In this document: in pieces, positions 1 through 9,053 of the stretch
Position numbering within the stretch: the stretch's first letter is position 1
How the letters are laid out: every line of letters begins with the position of its first letter
DNA from: Sycon ciliatum
Taxonomy: Eukaryota; Porifera; Calcarea; Leucosolenida; Sycettidae
Reading direction: 5' to 3'
NCBI RefSeq assembly: GCF_964019385.1
Contig: NC_088645.1
Span: forward strand, 37,743,132-37,807,131
DNA length: 64,000 bases
Position numbers and translations under genes: made by a program
The notes under the pieces: generated by a model
The model's input: the letters and a program-made list of their open reading frames with translations, nothing else
Database searches by the model: none
What the model was told of the DNA's origin: nothing

Positions 1-1701
1 GACGGCGATGGCCAAGCCGAACTCTCTGGAGTCGCTGCTCTCACTAAGTTAGTCGCAGCGCAGATGCAAGCTGCCGAGGCCAGAGAACAACAATTGTCCA
101 AACTGTTTCAAGACACTTTGAAAAGTCTCCAACAGCAACAACAACAGCCCACGGGTTTAGCCCCAACGTCTACACGCTCGACACCCACATCCGCACCAAT
201 GCCAAAGCCGCTGTCTGTGGATCGTCCAATGTTGCTTTCTACTGCGTCTTTGGCTGATTTCGCCACATGGGAAGAAGCCTGGGACGACTATTCTGCGTGC
301 CAGCAACTTGCTTCCCATGGCTTGAACACCAGAGTGAGCGCCCTTCGTCAAGCGTTTGACGAGGACCTCCGCCGCTTTCTCCGCGAGGGCATCATCCCCA
401 TCGGTGCAAACGACGATGTTCATGTTATCATCGCCGCCGTCAAAAAGTATTTGCGACGTTTACGTAATCCTTTGTTGGATAGACTAGCATTTTACAATCG
501 TAAGCAGTCCAGAGCTGAGCCGTTTGACGCGTTTTACACCTCCCTGAGAGAGTCGTATAATGCATGTGATTTTCCGGACTTGTCACTATGCACTACATAT
601 TCGGGCCAAATATGCGGAGGGTGCAAGTCCATCCTACAACAAGTCACACATGATGTACTGCGTGACCGCATTGTCGTCGGAATATCCAACGAGGAAACCC
701 GACACAAGTTGCTTGCCACACCAGACCTGACCCTGGATGCAGCCATCAAACTTTGCCGTGCGGAGGAAGCAGCGTCTGACACCTCCCACAACATTCCTGG
801 GCAGGCGGCGCATGTCAACGCCGCACAGAAGTCCGCGTACCAGCAGCAGAAGCGACAGTCTGCCGCTAACTCCTTTACTAAGTCCTCTGCTGCTCCGAAA
901 GCACCAGTTAAATGTCCAAACTGTGGTCGTTCCGCGCACACCAAGTCTGCATGTCCAGCCATTGGGAAATTGTGCAACGGATGCAAAGTTGCTGGCCATT
1001 TCCAATCAATGTGCCCGAAACGTAAGAAGCAAACTCAGATTGGCATGTTGAAGGTCCGGCGCGCGCAGGAGTCCGGCTCCGACACTGTTCGACTTGCAAC
1101 AAAGTTATGCACGGAACCACAGCCAGTGCAGCTTCAATGGATCCCGGACACTGGGAGTGACATCGATGCAATTGGCATCCGGCAACTCTTCCTGCTAGGC
1201 GGATTCGTTGAGAATCTCGACAGTGACTTTGACGACGTCCGGACAGCGAGTGGCGACAAGCTCGTTACGGTCGGCAAGATTTGTGTCACTCTCCAGGTCA
1301 ATGACCAATCACATGACAGCGTGCTCCATGTTTTTGACGGTCTTGACGACGCACTGCTGTCACGTTCCTCAATGAGAGCGCTAAACTTCTTGCCGCCCGG
1401 CTGGCCCCAGCAAGTCGCACGTGTGAGCGCCCCACTTACGCCCAGCCCAACAGACCTCGTGAAAATCCGATCACAGTTGCTAGAGGAGTTTTCCGACGTC
1501 TTTGACGACAGTACTCTCAAACCAATGTCTGGGCCCCGATGGACATCGTTCTTGAACCCGATGCCAAGCCTCACCGTGTGTACACTGCCCGCCCGATCGC
1601 CTATGCTTACCGCGAGAAGGTCAAAGCTCAGCTGGATGACATGGTATCTGAAGGCATCGTTGAAACTGTGTCCGACCCGTCTGATTGGTGCCACCCAATA
1701 G
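1..1701 (+). CDS. Gag-protease polyprotein of Ty3/gypsy element (partial at left edge)
   Basis: The frame is open from base 1, so the real start is upstream; the first in-window ATG is at 64. Seen in order: a Q-rich N-terminal stretch, a helical capsid-like region, two CCHC-type zinc knuckles (starting CPNCGRSAHTKSAC and CNGCKVAGHFQSMC) and an aspartic protease with a DTGSD active-site motif. Gag coats the RNA in the virus-like particle, the knuckles bind RNA, and the protease matures the polyprotein. It overlaps the Pol frame downstream. Fossil element; no host role is implied. Confidence 0.92.
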   Translation, partial: DGDGQAELSGVAALTKLVAAQMQAAEAREQQLSKLFQDTLKSLQQQQQQPTGLAPTSTRSTPTSAPMPKPLSVDRPMLLSTASLADFATWEEAWDDYSACQQLASHGLNTRVSALRQAFDEDLRRFLREGIIPIGANDDVHVIIAAVKKYLRRLRNPLLDRLAFYNRKQSRAEPFDAFYTSLRESYNACDFPDLSLCTTYSGQICGGCKSILQQVTHDVLRDRIVVGISNEETRHKLLATPDLTLDAAIKLCRAEEAASDTSHNIPGQAAHVNAAQKSAYQQQKRQSAANSFTKSSAAPKAPVKCPNCGRSAHTKSACPAIGKLCNGCKVAGHFQSMCPKRKKQTQIGMLKVRRAQESGSDTVRLATKLCTEPQPVQLQWIPDTGSDIDAIGIRQLFLLGGFVENLDSDFDDVRTASGDKLVTVGKICVTLQVNDQSHDSVLHVFDGLDDALLSRSSMRALNFLPPGWPQQVARVSAPLTPSPTDLVKIRSQLLEEFSDVFDDSTLKPMSGPRWTSFLNPMPSLTVCTLPARSPMLTARRSKLSWMTWYLKASLKLCPTRLIGATQ

Positions 1702-4253
1702 TCATTGTTGACAAGAAGGGCTCAACTGAGAAGCGGCTGACTGTCGACCTGCAGACACTGAACCGCCAAGTCAAACGGCCAACCCACCCTATGCGCAACG
1801 CCCGAGATCGTCTCTCTGCCATGGGTCCTGCCACGTATTTCACCACCCTTGACGCACGTCATGGCTATTGGCAAATCCCATCGACTGAGGACGCCAAAGC
1901 CCTAACCACGTTCATCACCCCATGGGGCCGATACAGATTCTGCCGCAACCCGCAAGGCCTGGTGTCGGCCGGTGATGAATTCAACCGTCGGACTGACTCT
2001 GCATTCGATGGCTTGCAGAACTTCTTCAAAATCGTTGACGATGGTCTCGTTCACAATGTAAGCTTCGATGACCACCTCGTCCACGTCCGTGCAGTCTTGC
2101 AGAGAGCCCGTGATCATGGTATTACTCTCAGCGCCAAGAAGTTCACCTTCGCTGCCAGCACTGTTGAATTCTGTGGCTTCACCGTGTCCTCTGACGGCTA
2201 CACTGTGGACCCCGCCAAGACGTCAGCCATTCAGAACTTCAGCACACCCAGCAATCGCACCGACTTGCGTTCCTTTCTCGGCCTGGTCAACCAGTGCAGC
2301 GTCTTCACGCCACGACTCGCCGAGCTGGCGGCACCTCTCCGACCGCTCCTGAAGACATCCAATGAGTTTGTCTGGGACTCCGTCCACACTGCAGCATTCG
2401 ATGCTACAAAGGCAGAACTCGTCTCCCCATCTGTGCTATCGTTCTTTCAGCATGGCAATGCACTCCGGCTTGAGACAGACGCTTCAGTCCTGAACGGCCT
2501 CGGGTACGCTCTTTGGCAACTCCAAGACGACAAGTGGCGCCTGCTTCAATGTGGCAGTCGCTTTCTCTCGGACGCTGAAACACGCTACGCAGTCATCGAG
2601 CTTGAGCTGCTAGCAGCTGTATGGGCCGTACACAAGTGTTCCCTGTTCTTGTCCGGTGCACCGTTTGAGCTCTGTACTGATCATCGCCCACTAATCCCGA
2701 TCCTGAACTCGTACTCTCTTCACCAGATCGAGAACCCCCGATTGCAGTGTTTGACTCTGAAGCTGCGCCCGTACCAGTTCGTTGCCAAATGGCGCAAAGG
2801 CACCGACAATGCTTTTGCCGACGCTCTCTCTCGGCATCCAGTTGACACGCCTCACAGTGATGAAGAATTTGGCGAGAATCCAGCCCTCAGTGCGCCCGCT
2901 GTTCGCGCGTGCCTACGCCAAGATGATGACGGCCGTAGCATCGATCTCCGCTTCAGCGTGCTACTAGAAGCTGCGAGAGGTGACCCTGATTATCGAGCAC
3001 TCGTGCACGCCGTTTGTCATGGTTTCCCTACCAATTCGGCTAATGCCGACCCTGCTGTCAAGCCGTACTTGACAGTCCGTGAGCACCTCTCTGTGGACAG
3101 TGATCTCGTCCCTAAGGGCCAACGTGTTGTCGTTCCTCGTGCCTTACGTTCTCGTGGCCTCCAGGACCTGCATGCAGAACACCAAGGTCTCACCCGTGCT
3201 CAACGTCATGCCCGCCAAATTGTGTTCTGGCCGAACATCTCTAACGACATCGCTAACACAGTCGGCAGTTGTGAGATGTGCCGGCTGCATGCCCCATCCC
3301 AATGCAAGGAGCCCCTCCGTGTTACCGAAGATTGTCGCCCCACTCTCCCATTCGAGTCCGTTAGTGCTGACCTCTTCTCATGTCAAGGATGGGAGTTCCT
3401 CGTCTATGCAGATCGCCACACTGGTTGGCCGTGCATCGCCAAACTCGGCAGAACAGCCTCGTCTTTGGACGTCATCCATGCCCTCCGCCGCTGGTTCGCG
3501 GACACTGGTGTTCCTCGAGTTCTCACCACAGATGGCGGCCCGCAGTTCTCTTCTCGCCGATTTGCCGATTTCTGTAGCCGTTGGCAAGTTGACCACAGCA
3601 CGTCTTCGCCACACTTTCCGCAATCCAACGGACATGCCGAGTCGGCTGTCAAAGCTATGAAGCTGCTGATTGCCAAGACGACTGTCAATGGCAACCTCGA
3701 CATCGACCTCTTCCAACGTGTCTTGCTGGAGTGGCGCAATACTCCACGCAGCCATGGCCGGAGCCCTGCCCAAGCGTTGTATGGGCGGCCACTTACGTCG
3801 TTTGTCATCGCTCACCGCACAAGCTTCGCCCCTGAATGGCAGGCTGAGTCTGACTCTGTTGACGCTGCCGCAGCCAAGCAATCTGCCGCCGTTGCAGCCC
3901 ACTACGATGACTCTGCTCATCCCCTCCCTCCGCTACGCATTGGCTGTCGTGTTGATCTCCAGGATCCACGGTCCAAGCTGTGGCACACCAGCGGTGTCAT
4001 TGTTGCCGTCGGTCGCAATCGTGACTACCTCGTCAAGGTACCCAGTGGCCGCACCTACTGGCGCAACCGTCGCTTCCTCCGACCCGTAACTGCTGCTGTT
4101 ATCCCTCCAGCCCCAACCTGCACGCCGCCTGCTGGCAATCCTGCTGCTAACGTTGCCTCTTCTGATCCGCAACCGCTCCGCCGCAGCCAACGCTCTCGCA
4201 CTGCACCTAACCGCCTGGACATTGCCTCGCATTCCACTAAGTCATATGATTAG
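1539..4253 (+). CDS. Pol polyprotein (RT, RNase H, integrase) of Ty3/gypsy element
   Basis: Reverse transcriptase is seen from about residue 50 (TLDARHGYWQIP block, catalytic block around the VDD). RNase H follows (LETDASVLNGLGYALW; later DHRPL). The integrase has an HHCC zinc-binding N-terminus (HAEHQGL...CEMCR) and a DDE core with TDGGPQFSS and PQSNGHAES. A proline- and serine-rich tail ends at 4253. These enzymes copy the element RNA to DNA and insert it. The first ATG lies within the overlap with Gag-protease, so translation probably depends on the family's frameshift mechanism rather than on that ATG. Confidence 0.93.
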   Translation: MDIVLEPDAKPHRVYTARPIAYAYREKVKAQLDDMVSEGIVETVSDPSDWCHPIVIVDKKGSTEKRLTVDLQTLNRQVKRPTHPMRNARDRLSAMGPATYFTTLDARHGYWQIPSTEDAKALTTFITPWGRYRFCRNPQGLVSAGDEFNRRTDSAFDGLQNFFKIVDDGLVHNVSFDDHLVHVRAVLQRARDHGITLSAKKFTFAASTVEFCGFTVSSDGYTVDPAKTSAIQNFSTPSNRTDLRSFLGLVNQCSVFTPRLAELAAPLRPLLKTSNEFVWDSVHTAAFDATKAELVSPSVLSFFQHGNALRLETDASVLNGLGYALWQLQDDKWRLLQCGSRFLSDAETRYAVIELELLAAVWAVHKCSLFLSGAPFELCTDHRPLIPILNSYSLHQIENPRLQCLTLKLRPYQFVAKWRKGTDNAFADALSRHPVDTPHSDEEFGENPALSAPAVRACLRQDDDGRSIDLRFSVLLEAARGDPDYRALVHAVCHGFPTNSANADPAVKPYLTVREHLSVDSDLVPKGQRVVVPRALRSRGLQDLHAEHQGLTRAQRHARQIVFWPNISNDIANTVGSCEMCRLHAPSQCKEPLRVTEDCRPTLPFESVSADLFSCQGWEFLVYADRHTGWPCIAKLGRTASSLDVIHALRRWFADTGVPRVLTTDGGPQFSSRRFADFCSRWQVDHSTSSPHFPQSNGHAESAVKAMKLLIAKTTVNGNLDIDLFQRVLLEWRNTPRSHGRSPAQALYGRPLTSFVIAHRTSFAPEWQAESDSVDAAAAKQSAAVAAHYDDSAHPLPPLRIGCRVDLQDPRSKLWHTSGVIVAVGRNRDYLVKVPSGRTYWRNRRFLRPVTAAVIPPAPTCTPPAGNPAANVASSDPQPLRRSQRSRTAPNRLDIASHSTKSYD

Positions 4254-4380
4254 CTGTGTTAGTGCTCTGTTCTCTGCTGCGTGCGCAGTTCCTACTCGTT
4301 CTCGTACACTGTATTTGATTTCTTTCATTTAGTTGTTGAGATAAACTTGGCTAGACCACTGGTTTATCTCAGAAGGGGCG

Positions 4381-4750
4381 TGATGTGATATGATGCTCAT
4401 GTCTTATCACGTGACTATTACGTCATATATGTTGCCTGTGTATTACGTCACAACCAGCATGCGCCATCTTGGACTAGTCGCCTGAAGTGCATGCTTGGCT
4501 TGACCTGGTTGTCTGTTCTTACCTGTCTTCTTCACACTTGTATCTAATTGTATTCTTCCAAACCTCAACCTGTGTCCTTGAGTGTTTGTGCATGACTGTG
4601 AAGGTAGACATCACAGTACCCGGTACTGGTGTGAGTTGCCAGTATGATGCAAGCCAGATATGGATTGATCGAAGAAGGATAGATTTACCATCACTGTGGA
4701 TTATTATTCCCGTAGCTATGCAGAAGACGTTACTTCAGTAACGTCTGGCG
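4381..4750 (+). repeat. Probable 3' LTR of the gypsy element
   Basis: Begins with TGATGTGATATGATG immediately after a G-rich purine tract (AGAAGGGGCG), where a 3' LTR is expected. It contains repeated CACGTGAC/TACGTCA-like motifs. The right boundary is uncertain (about 4740-4775) because the 5' LTR is not in the window for comparison. Confidence 0.55.
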
Positions 4751-4782
4751 CTAGCCAGGGTCCACACAGCTTTAATGTGGTA

Positions 4783-4817
4783 TTTGTTTGTTTGTGTGTT
4801 TGTTTGTTTGTTTGTGT
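4783..4817. repeat. (TTTG)n microsatellite
   Basis: Imperfect TTTG tetranucleotide run interrupted by TGTG. Confidence 0.85.
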
Positions 4818-4847
4818 CACGCCTGGCGCTATCCCGTATCTGACGGC

Positions 4848-5334
4848 AAAAAAATCATAGGGATGTTATAAATTTTTCAATTCTCCTATTTTTTCAGGCA
4901 TATCCTGGGATTCGAACCCGCACTATCGCCCTACATGCATTCCCCCATACACTTCGCATTCATACCCATTCTTCCAAGTTGCTTCACGTTATGATCTTGC
5001 GTTTGAAAGCCCTATTTGAATATTGCGGGCAGCTGTATGTGGCCAGCTGTGTTTGATGGTACGGTACGGGAGACGGTGTCGTATTACCCTCGATCGTACC
5101 TGTCCCGTACCTATCCCTACCGTACCGTACCATCAAAGACGGCTGGCCACAATGCATATTCAAATAGGGCTTTCAAATGCAAGATCATAATGTGAAGCAA
5201 CTTGGAAGAATTAGTATGTATGCGAAGTGTATCGGGGGATGCATGCAGGGCGCGATAGTGCGGGTTCGAATGCCAGGTTATGTCTTAAAAAAAGGAATTT
5301 TTTAAAGAATTTATAACATCCCTATGATTTTTTT
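4848..5334. repeat. Fold-back (long inverted repeat) element with tRNA B-box-like motif in each arm
   Basis: The outermost AAAAAAATCATAGGGATG at 4848 is matched inverted by CATCCCTATGATTTTTTT ending at 5334. The arms run about 235 bp each to a short centre near 5085-5100, with scattered mismatches. Each arm carries a motif resembling the RNA polymerase III B box (GGATTCGAACCC at about 4909; GGGTTCGAAT at about 5261 on the other arm). No coding capacity. Could be a fold-back DNA element or two SINE-like copies joined head to head. Confidence 0.8.
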
Positions 5335-5415
5335 GTCTAGGTCATCAAGACAAAAAAGCATAGCGTAGGGCCTTGAGCTTCCAAGCTCTCTCGTTATTAT
5401 TAAAATTTATTATTA

Positions 5416-5729
5416 TGTTGAGTTCGAAACAGGACGACTGACGACATATCCAGACATTACAACGGGAACAGGTTAGTGGGAACGACACTTATTATACTAG
5501 TAGACGACGAGACAAGAGACCAAGACGAACGAAACGACTACTAGTACATTGAAGAGTGAGAAAAAAGAGAGTGAGATCAAGTCTAAATGGCAAGATAAAG
5601 GGCCTGGGTAGCTATGGCAAATATGGGCGCGCAAGTAGCTACCCAGGCCAACGGAGCAAAAGGAGACAAAAGGTGCGTACGCAAGGGCATGCAGGCCAGC
5701 TAGAAATGTACGGGAGGTGGTACCTAACA
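5416..5729 (-). repeat. 3' LTR of the TRIM-like element
   Basis: 314 bp, TG...CA ends when read on the minus strand. It holds an internal inverted repeat (CTGGGTAGCTA / TAGCTACCCAG, about 5606-5647), shared with the other LTR. Confidence 0.8.
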
Positions 5730-5742
5730 TACCACCCCTCCA
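5730..5742 (-). promoter_or_regulatory. Polypurine tract of the TRIM-like element
   Basis: Reads TGGAGGGGTGGTA on the minus strand directly before the TGTTAGG start of the 3' LTR. Confidence 0.65.
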
Positions 5743-6341
5743 TGAAAAAATCCCGCGTCCTCGCGGAGAGAAAAAAAAGAGAGGAAAAGATTTTAAAAAA
5801 ATGAACTGGAGGAGAAAACACACACACACACACACACATACTGCACGCGCGCATGGATCTCACGAAAGTGTGTACTAAAATGCACTCGTACAGATCATTC
5901 CTGTACTACTTATTGTGTGAAATAACAATTGGAGTTTGACGAGGAACGTGAATTACTAGTATTTTGCACGGCTAATACAGCCTAGTTACACTTTTGCTAA
6001 ACATCCAAAAATTAGAGCGTGGCTCACCATGATCGGACCCCTAACTTGGTAATGTTTTACGAACACACGCGCGCGCACACACACTACAAAAAAATTCACG
6101 AAAATAAATTTGACGAAGAAGCATACAAAAAAAAGAAAGAGAAAGGTAGCTGACCTGCATGGCTTGAACGAGAATAGACGAGGTAAGGTTGGCGTAGGAG
6201 AGACGAGGTTGATAGAGACGAGACGAGGTTGGCGTAGGAGAGACGAGGTTGATAGAGACGAGACGAGGTTGATATAGACGAGACGAATGGTGGTTGAGGA
6301 CGGCTGGGCACTATGATGGGATGATCTCATGCTCTACCGAC

Positions 6342-6391
6342 TGAGACTCTTAATCTCAGGGTCGTGGGTTCGAGCCCCACGTTGGGCGCCA
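6342..6391 (-). promoter_or_regulatory. tRNA-Lys primer-binding site, extended to about 50 nt
   Basis: On the plus strand this is the sense sequence of a tRNA-Lys(CUU) 3' portion: anticodon stem-loop with CTT, variable loop, T arm GGGTTCGAGCCCC, acceptor strand and a terminal CCA. Read in the element's own orientation (minus) it is the complement of the tRNA, i.e. a primer-binding site. Normal sites are about 18 nt; this one runs to the anticodon stem. Immediately beside it, 6325-6344 matches the tRNA-Lys D arm in the opposite orientation. Confidence 0.88.
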
Positions 6392-6392
6392 A

Positions 6393-6660
6393 TGTTGAGT
6401 TCGAAACAGGACGACTGACGACATATCCAGACATTACAACGGGAACAGGTTAGTGGGAACGACATTTATTATACTACTAGACGACGAGACAAGAGACCAA
6501 AACGAACGAAACGACTACATTGAAGAGTGAGAAAAAAGAGAGTGAGATCAAGTCTAAATGGCAAGATAAAGGGCCTGGGTAGCTATGGCAAATATGGGCG
6601 CGCAAGTAGCTACCCAGGCCAACGGAGCAAAAGGAGACAAAAGGTGCGTACGCAAGGGCA
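6393..6660 (-). repeat. 5' LTR of the TRIM-like element (partial)
   Basis: 268 bp in common with the other LTR, starting at TGTTGAGTTCGAAACAGG and ending at GCAAGGGCA, after which unrelated sequence and an AAT microsatellite begin. Confidence 0.8.
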
Positions 6661-6710
6661 ATGAAGTCCAAATTTGAAATTGCAATAATAATAATAATAA
6701 TATTTAAATC

Positions 6711-7402
6711 TAGAAAGGAAAAGGACATATGGATACGAGTTAAGAGTAACTCTCCATCACTGTAACTGGATACTATATACAGTCAGAAAGTGCAATAACT
6801 AGGCACAAAACTGACAAGAGTACTGAGACATTCGACGTTCTGACACCTAGCTTCAACACATCTCCGTAGCGCTAACCGACAGCCTTCCAGCTTGGAAGGT
6901 TCAAGGTTATGAAAAGACCAAAGAGGGGAAGGCAAGCGCAACGAAAACGAGCAAAAGCCACAGTCCTAACGGAACAAAGAATGTCGATTGTTACTGGACG
7001 ATGACGAGACCAGTACGATATTTGACAAAGCGGTCTAACTACAATTCGAAGCAGCAAAGCAGCACACCACCCAACTTGGGCGGGTCATAAATATCAAAGA
7101 TAAGTAAAGAAAGGGGAAGCTTTGCGAAAACGAATTGTACAAGCCGAAAGCCAAACTCTTACAGTACTCCTCATGCATTCCCCTCTTTGGTCTTTTCATA
7201 ACCTTGAACCTTCCAAGTTGGAAGGCTGTCGGTTAGCGCTACGGAGATGTGTTGAAGCTAGGTGTCAGGACGTCGAATGTCTCAGTACTCTTGTCAGTTT
7301 TGTGCCTAGTTATTGCACTTTCTGACTGAATATAGTATCCAGTTACAGTGATGGAGAGTTACTCTTAACTCGTATCCATATGTCCTTTTCCTTTCTAGAT
7401 TT
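6711..7402. repeat. Inverted-repeat element, family K, copy 1
   Basis: Left arm 6711-6934 and right arm 7170-7402 are near-exact inverted copies. Terminal sequence TAGAAAGGAAAAGGACATAT; further motifs GCTAACCGACAGCCTTCC and TTCAAGGTTATG. The family recurs at 7593, 21050, 23513, 24029 and 46705. Flanks often carry TTTGAAACTCGG...TTGAGCC. No reading frame of note. Superfamily not assigned. Confidence 0.85.
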
Positions 7403-7434
7403 GTTTATGGCTCGACATCTGAGTTTCAAATTGC

Positions 7435-7481
7435 ACACCTGATGAGCCGTCACGAACCATACGGCGAAACGTACGTCGTGT
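7435..7481 (+). ncRNA. Hammerhead ribozyme motif (type I), well formed
   Basis: All conserved parts are present in order: stem I strand ACAC (7435-7438), CTGATGA core (7439-7445), stem II GCCGT/ACGGC around a 10-nt loop (7446-7465), GAAA (7466-7469), a very short stem III CG-TA-CG (7470-7475), cleavage triplet ending GTC (cleavage after 7477), and stem I partner GTGT (7478-7481). A short stem III of this sort is known in hammerheads of Penelope-like elements and retrozymes, where dimers are thought to be the active form. It lies between two K-family repeats and could be the remnant of a Penelope terminus. Activity is inferred, not shown. Confidence 0.8.
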
Positions 7482-7592
7482 TAAACAACTTGTTTTGTAG
7501 TTAACTAGTCCATCACAATTTCCTGCATGAGGAGTACTGTAAGAGTTTGGCTTTCGGCCAAACTTGAAACTCGGGTATTGAGCCAATAATAA

Positions 7593-7889
7593 ATGTAGAA
7601 AGGAAAAGGACATATGGAAACGAGTTCAGAGTAACTCTCCACCACTGTAACTAAATACTATATACAGTCAAAAAGTCTTTGGTCTTTCCATAACCTTGGA
7701 CCTTCCAAGTTGGAAGGCTGTCGGTTAGCGCTACGGAGATGTGTTGAAGCTAGGTGTCAGGTCGTCGAATGTCTCAGTACTCTGTCAGTTTTGTGCCTAG
7801 TTGTTGCACTTTCTGACTGTATATAGTATCTAGTTACAGTGGTGGAGAGTTACTTTTAACTCGTTTCCATATGTCCTTTTCCTTTCTAC
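7593..7889. repeat. Family K, copy 2 (short left arm)
   Basis: The left arm is only about 80 bp (7593-7672) and the right arm about 217 bp (7673-7889), so the copy lost most of one arm. Followed by an AAT microsatellite (7890-7912). Confidence 0.8.
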
Positions 7890-7937
7890 AATAATAATAA
7901 TAATAATAATTCCGTAATAATTATGTCCTTTTCCTTT

Positions 7938-8177
7938 CTTGTCTTCACCACGGCTGGCAGTGCATCCCCAGAATGCTTGCGGTTTTTGAAGCGATTATGC
8001 GCTATGCTGGCACAGCATGATGGCAAGCCCTACGGCGAGGTTATGGCCTATGTCAGATGCCGTCTGTCGTTTGCACTCCTCCGAGCTGCAGTTATGTGCA
8101 TCAGAGGGGCTCGCTCTGCATACCATCGACTGGTAAATGCATTGCGCCCACTAGTCATGGCTGAGGGACGGATGTAA
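7938..8177 (+). pseudogene. C-terminal fragment of a retroelement protein
   Basis: About 80 codons open to a TAA at 8175. The segment VFTTAGS...PYGEVMAYVRCRLSFALL...CIRGARSAYH resembles the C-terminal tail that follows the reverse transcriptase in some metazoan retrotransposon proteins, as I remember the family; I could not check by alignment. The MSFSF start of the open frame is the end of the neighbouring K repeat, so the fragment is 5'-truncated. No other domain is present. Confidence 0.5.
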
Positions 8178-8635
8178 CAGTGGTGTGTATAACCTCGCTA
8201 ATGGCAGTGTCCTCAATGCTAATGGACGCGTCATGTTATTTAAGGTGCAATTTTGCGCTGATGTGGGTATTTCTTTGCTTTTCTTCATTTGGTCCTTTAA
8301 AATGAAACGGCTTTTTATTTCCTTTTTCTTCTTTTGCACCGAGATATTATTTCTTGCTGTTTTTTAACCGGATGTGTCACGACTTTGAATTGAATTGAAT
8401 TTTCCTGAATTGATTTGATTTTTAGCGTTATGAGCGGCTTTATTGACATTGCTCTTCAGATTGGATTTTTTTATAACTATTATTGTTATTGTTAAACAAA
8501 ACAAAAAGATTTTGTTGGTATAATAAGTACTAGTAGTAGGACATGGAAGCTGCAAAGCCCAAGGTTCCTGCTGAAGTGGATAAACAGCATAACTGCTATA
8601 TACTTTTCCTTTATACTTTTAATAATAATAATCTT
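8178..8635. other. Non-coding stretch after the retroelement fragment
   Basis: Probably the 3' untranslated part of the same fragment at first; then AT-rich sequence with a short GAATT repeat (8384-8412) and an AAT run near 8622. Nothing else recognised. Confidence 0.5.
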
Positions 8636-8765
8636 CACTAGTTTGAGGGAAAGAGCCAAACGGGAAAGGTCTGAAGAAAAAATTGACTGTCACCACCAGG
8701 ACTCGAACCAAGGACCCTCGCTTGTACATGTAGCTAGCGATGCTCTACCCACTGAGCTATGGTGT
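8636..8765 (-). repeat. tRNA-derived SINE, copy 1
   Basis: On the minus strand a tRNA-like head is seen with A box TAGCTCAGTGGGTAGAGCA and B box GGTTCGAGTCC, followed by a short body ending in CTCAAACTAGTGAAG. The anticodon stem-loop is not canonical (extra ACATGTAC), so this is a SINE rather than a working tRNA gene. Confidence 0.75.
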
Positions 8766-8921
8766 AGTCGTCCTCCCAGCAGTGACTGTTCAATATTTTC
8801 TTCAGACTTCGTAACTCACACTTCCTGTGAATCCACACAGGCGGATGGGACGCAGCCCTCACTGTACCCACACACTTCACGTACACTCTAGCACGCGGGG
8901 AGCCCCAAGTCATAAAATCTT

Positions 8922-9042
8922 CACTAGTTTGAGGGACAGAGACAAACGGGAAAAGTCTTAAGAAAGAATTGACTGTCACCACCAGGACTCGAACCAGGGA
9001 CCCTCGCTTGTAGCTAGCGATGCTCTAACCCCTGAGCTAATA
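8922..9042 (-). repeat. tRNA-derived SINE, copy 2
   Basis: Same orientation and body as copy 1, with B box GGTTCGAGTCC and A-box region TAGCTCAGGGGTTAGAGCA. Position 33 of the anticodon loop is not T, against a functional tRNA. About 155 bp of unrelated sequence separates the copies. Confidence 0.75.
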
Positions 9043-9053
9043 ATAATAATAAT

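Larger units (their letters stand above)
1..4750 (+). mobile_element. Ty3/gypsy LTR retrotransposon, cut by the left window edge
   Basis: Gag-protease and Pol reading frames followed by a polypurine-like tract (about 4371-4380) and a probable 3' LTR. The order protease, reverse transcriptase, RNase H, integrase is that of Ty3/gypsy (Metaviridae) rather than copia. No chromodomain or envelope frame is visible after the integrase. The 5' LTR and start of gag lie outside the window. The visible part looks whole, with no obvious break, so the copy is probably young. The two frames overlap; elements of this family are known to express Pol by ribosomal frameshifting. Lineage within gypsy is not resolved. 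Confidence 0.93.
5416..6660 (-). mobile_element. TRIM-like non-autonomous LTR element
   Basis: Two direct repeats (5416-5729 and 6393-6660) flank about 660 bp with no reading frame. Read on the minus strand the LTR has TGTTAG...CTCAACA ends, the 5' LTR is followed after one base by a TGGCGCCCAACGTGGGG primer-binding site, and the 3' LTR is preceded by a purine tract (TGGAGGGGTGGTA, 5742-5730). The visible LTR parts differ at only a few positions, so the copy is fairly young. The two LTRs are unequal in length and no clear target-site duplication is seen, so the copy looks incomplete at its 5' end. The internal region has short tandem blocks of a GACGAGGTTGATA-type unit (about 6177-6290). Confidence 0.85.

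Noticed and set aside
4750-4775. TGGCGCTAGCCAGGGTCC after the gypsy LTR as a primer-binding site of a second, tandem element
   Set aside because: No gag-like or internal sequence follows; the LTR border is simply uncertain.
8690-8763. tRNA gene on the minus strand
   Set aside because: A and B boxes are present, but the anticodon arm is not canonical and a SINE body follows; called SINE.
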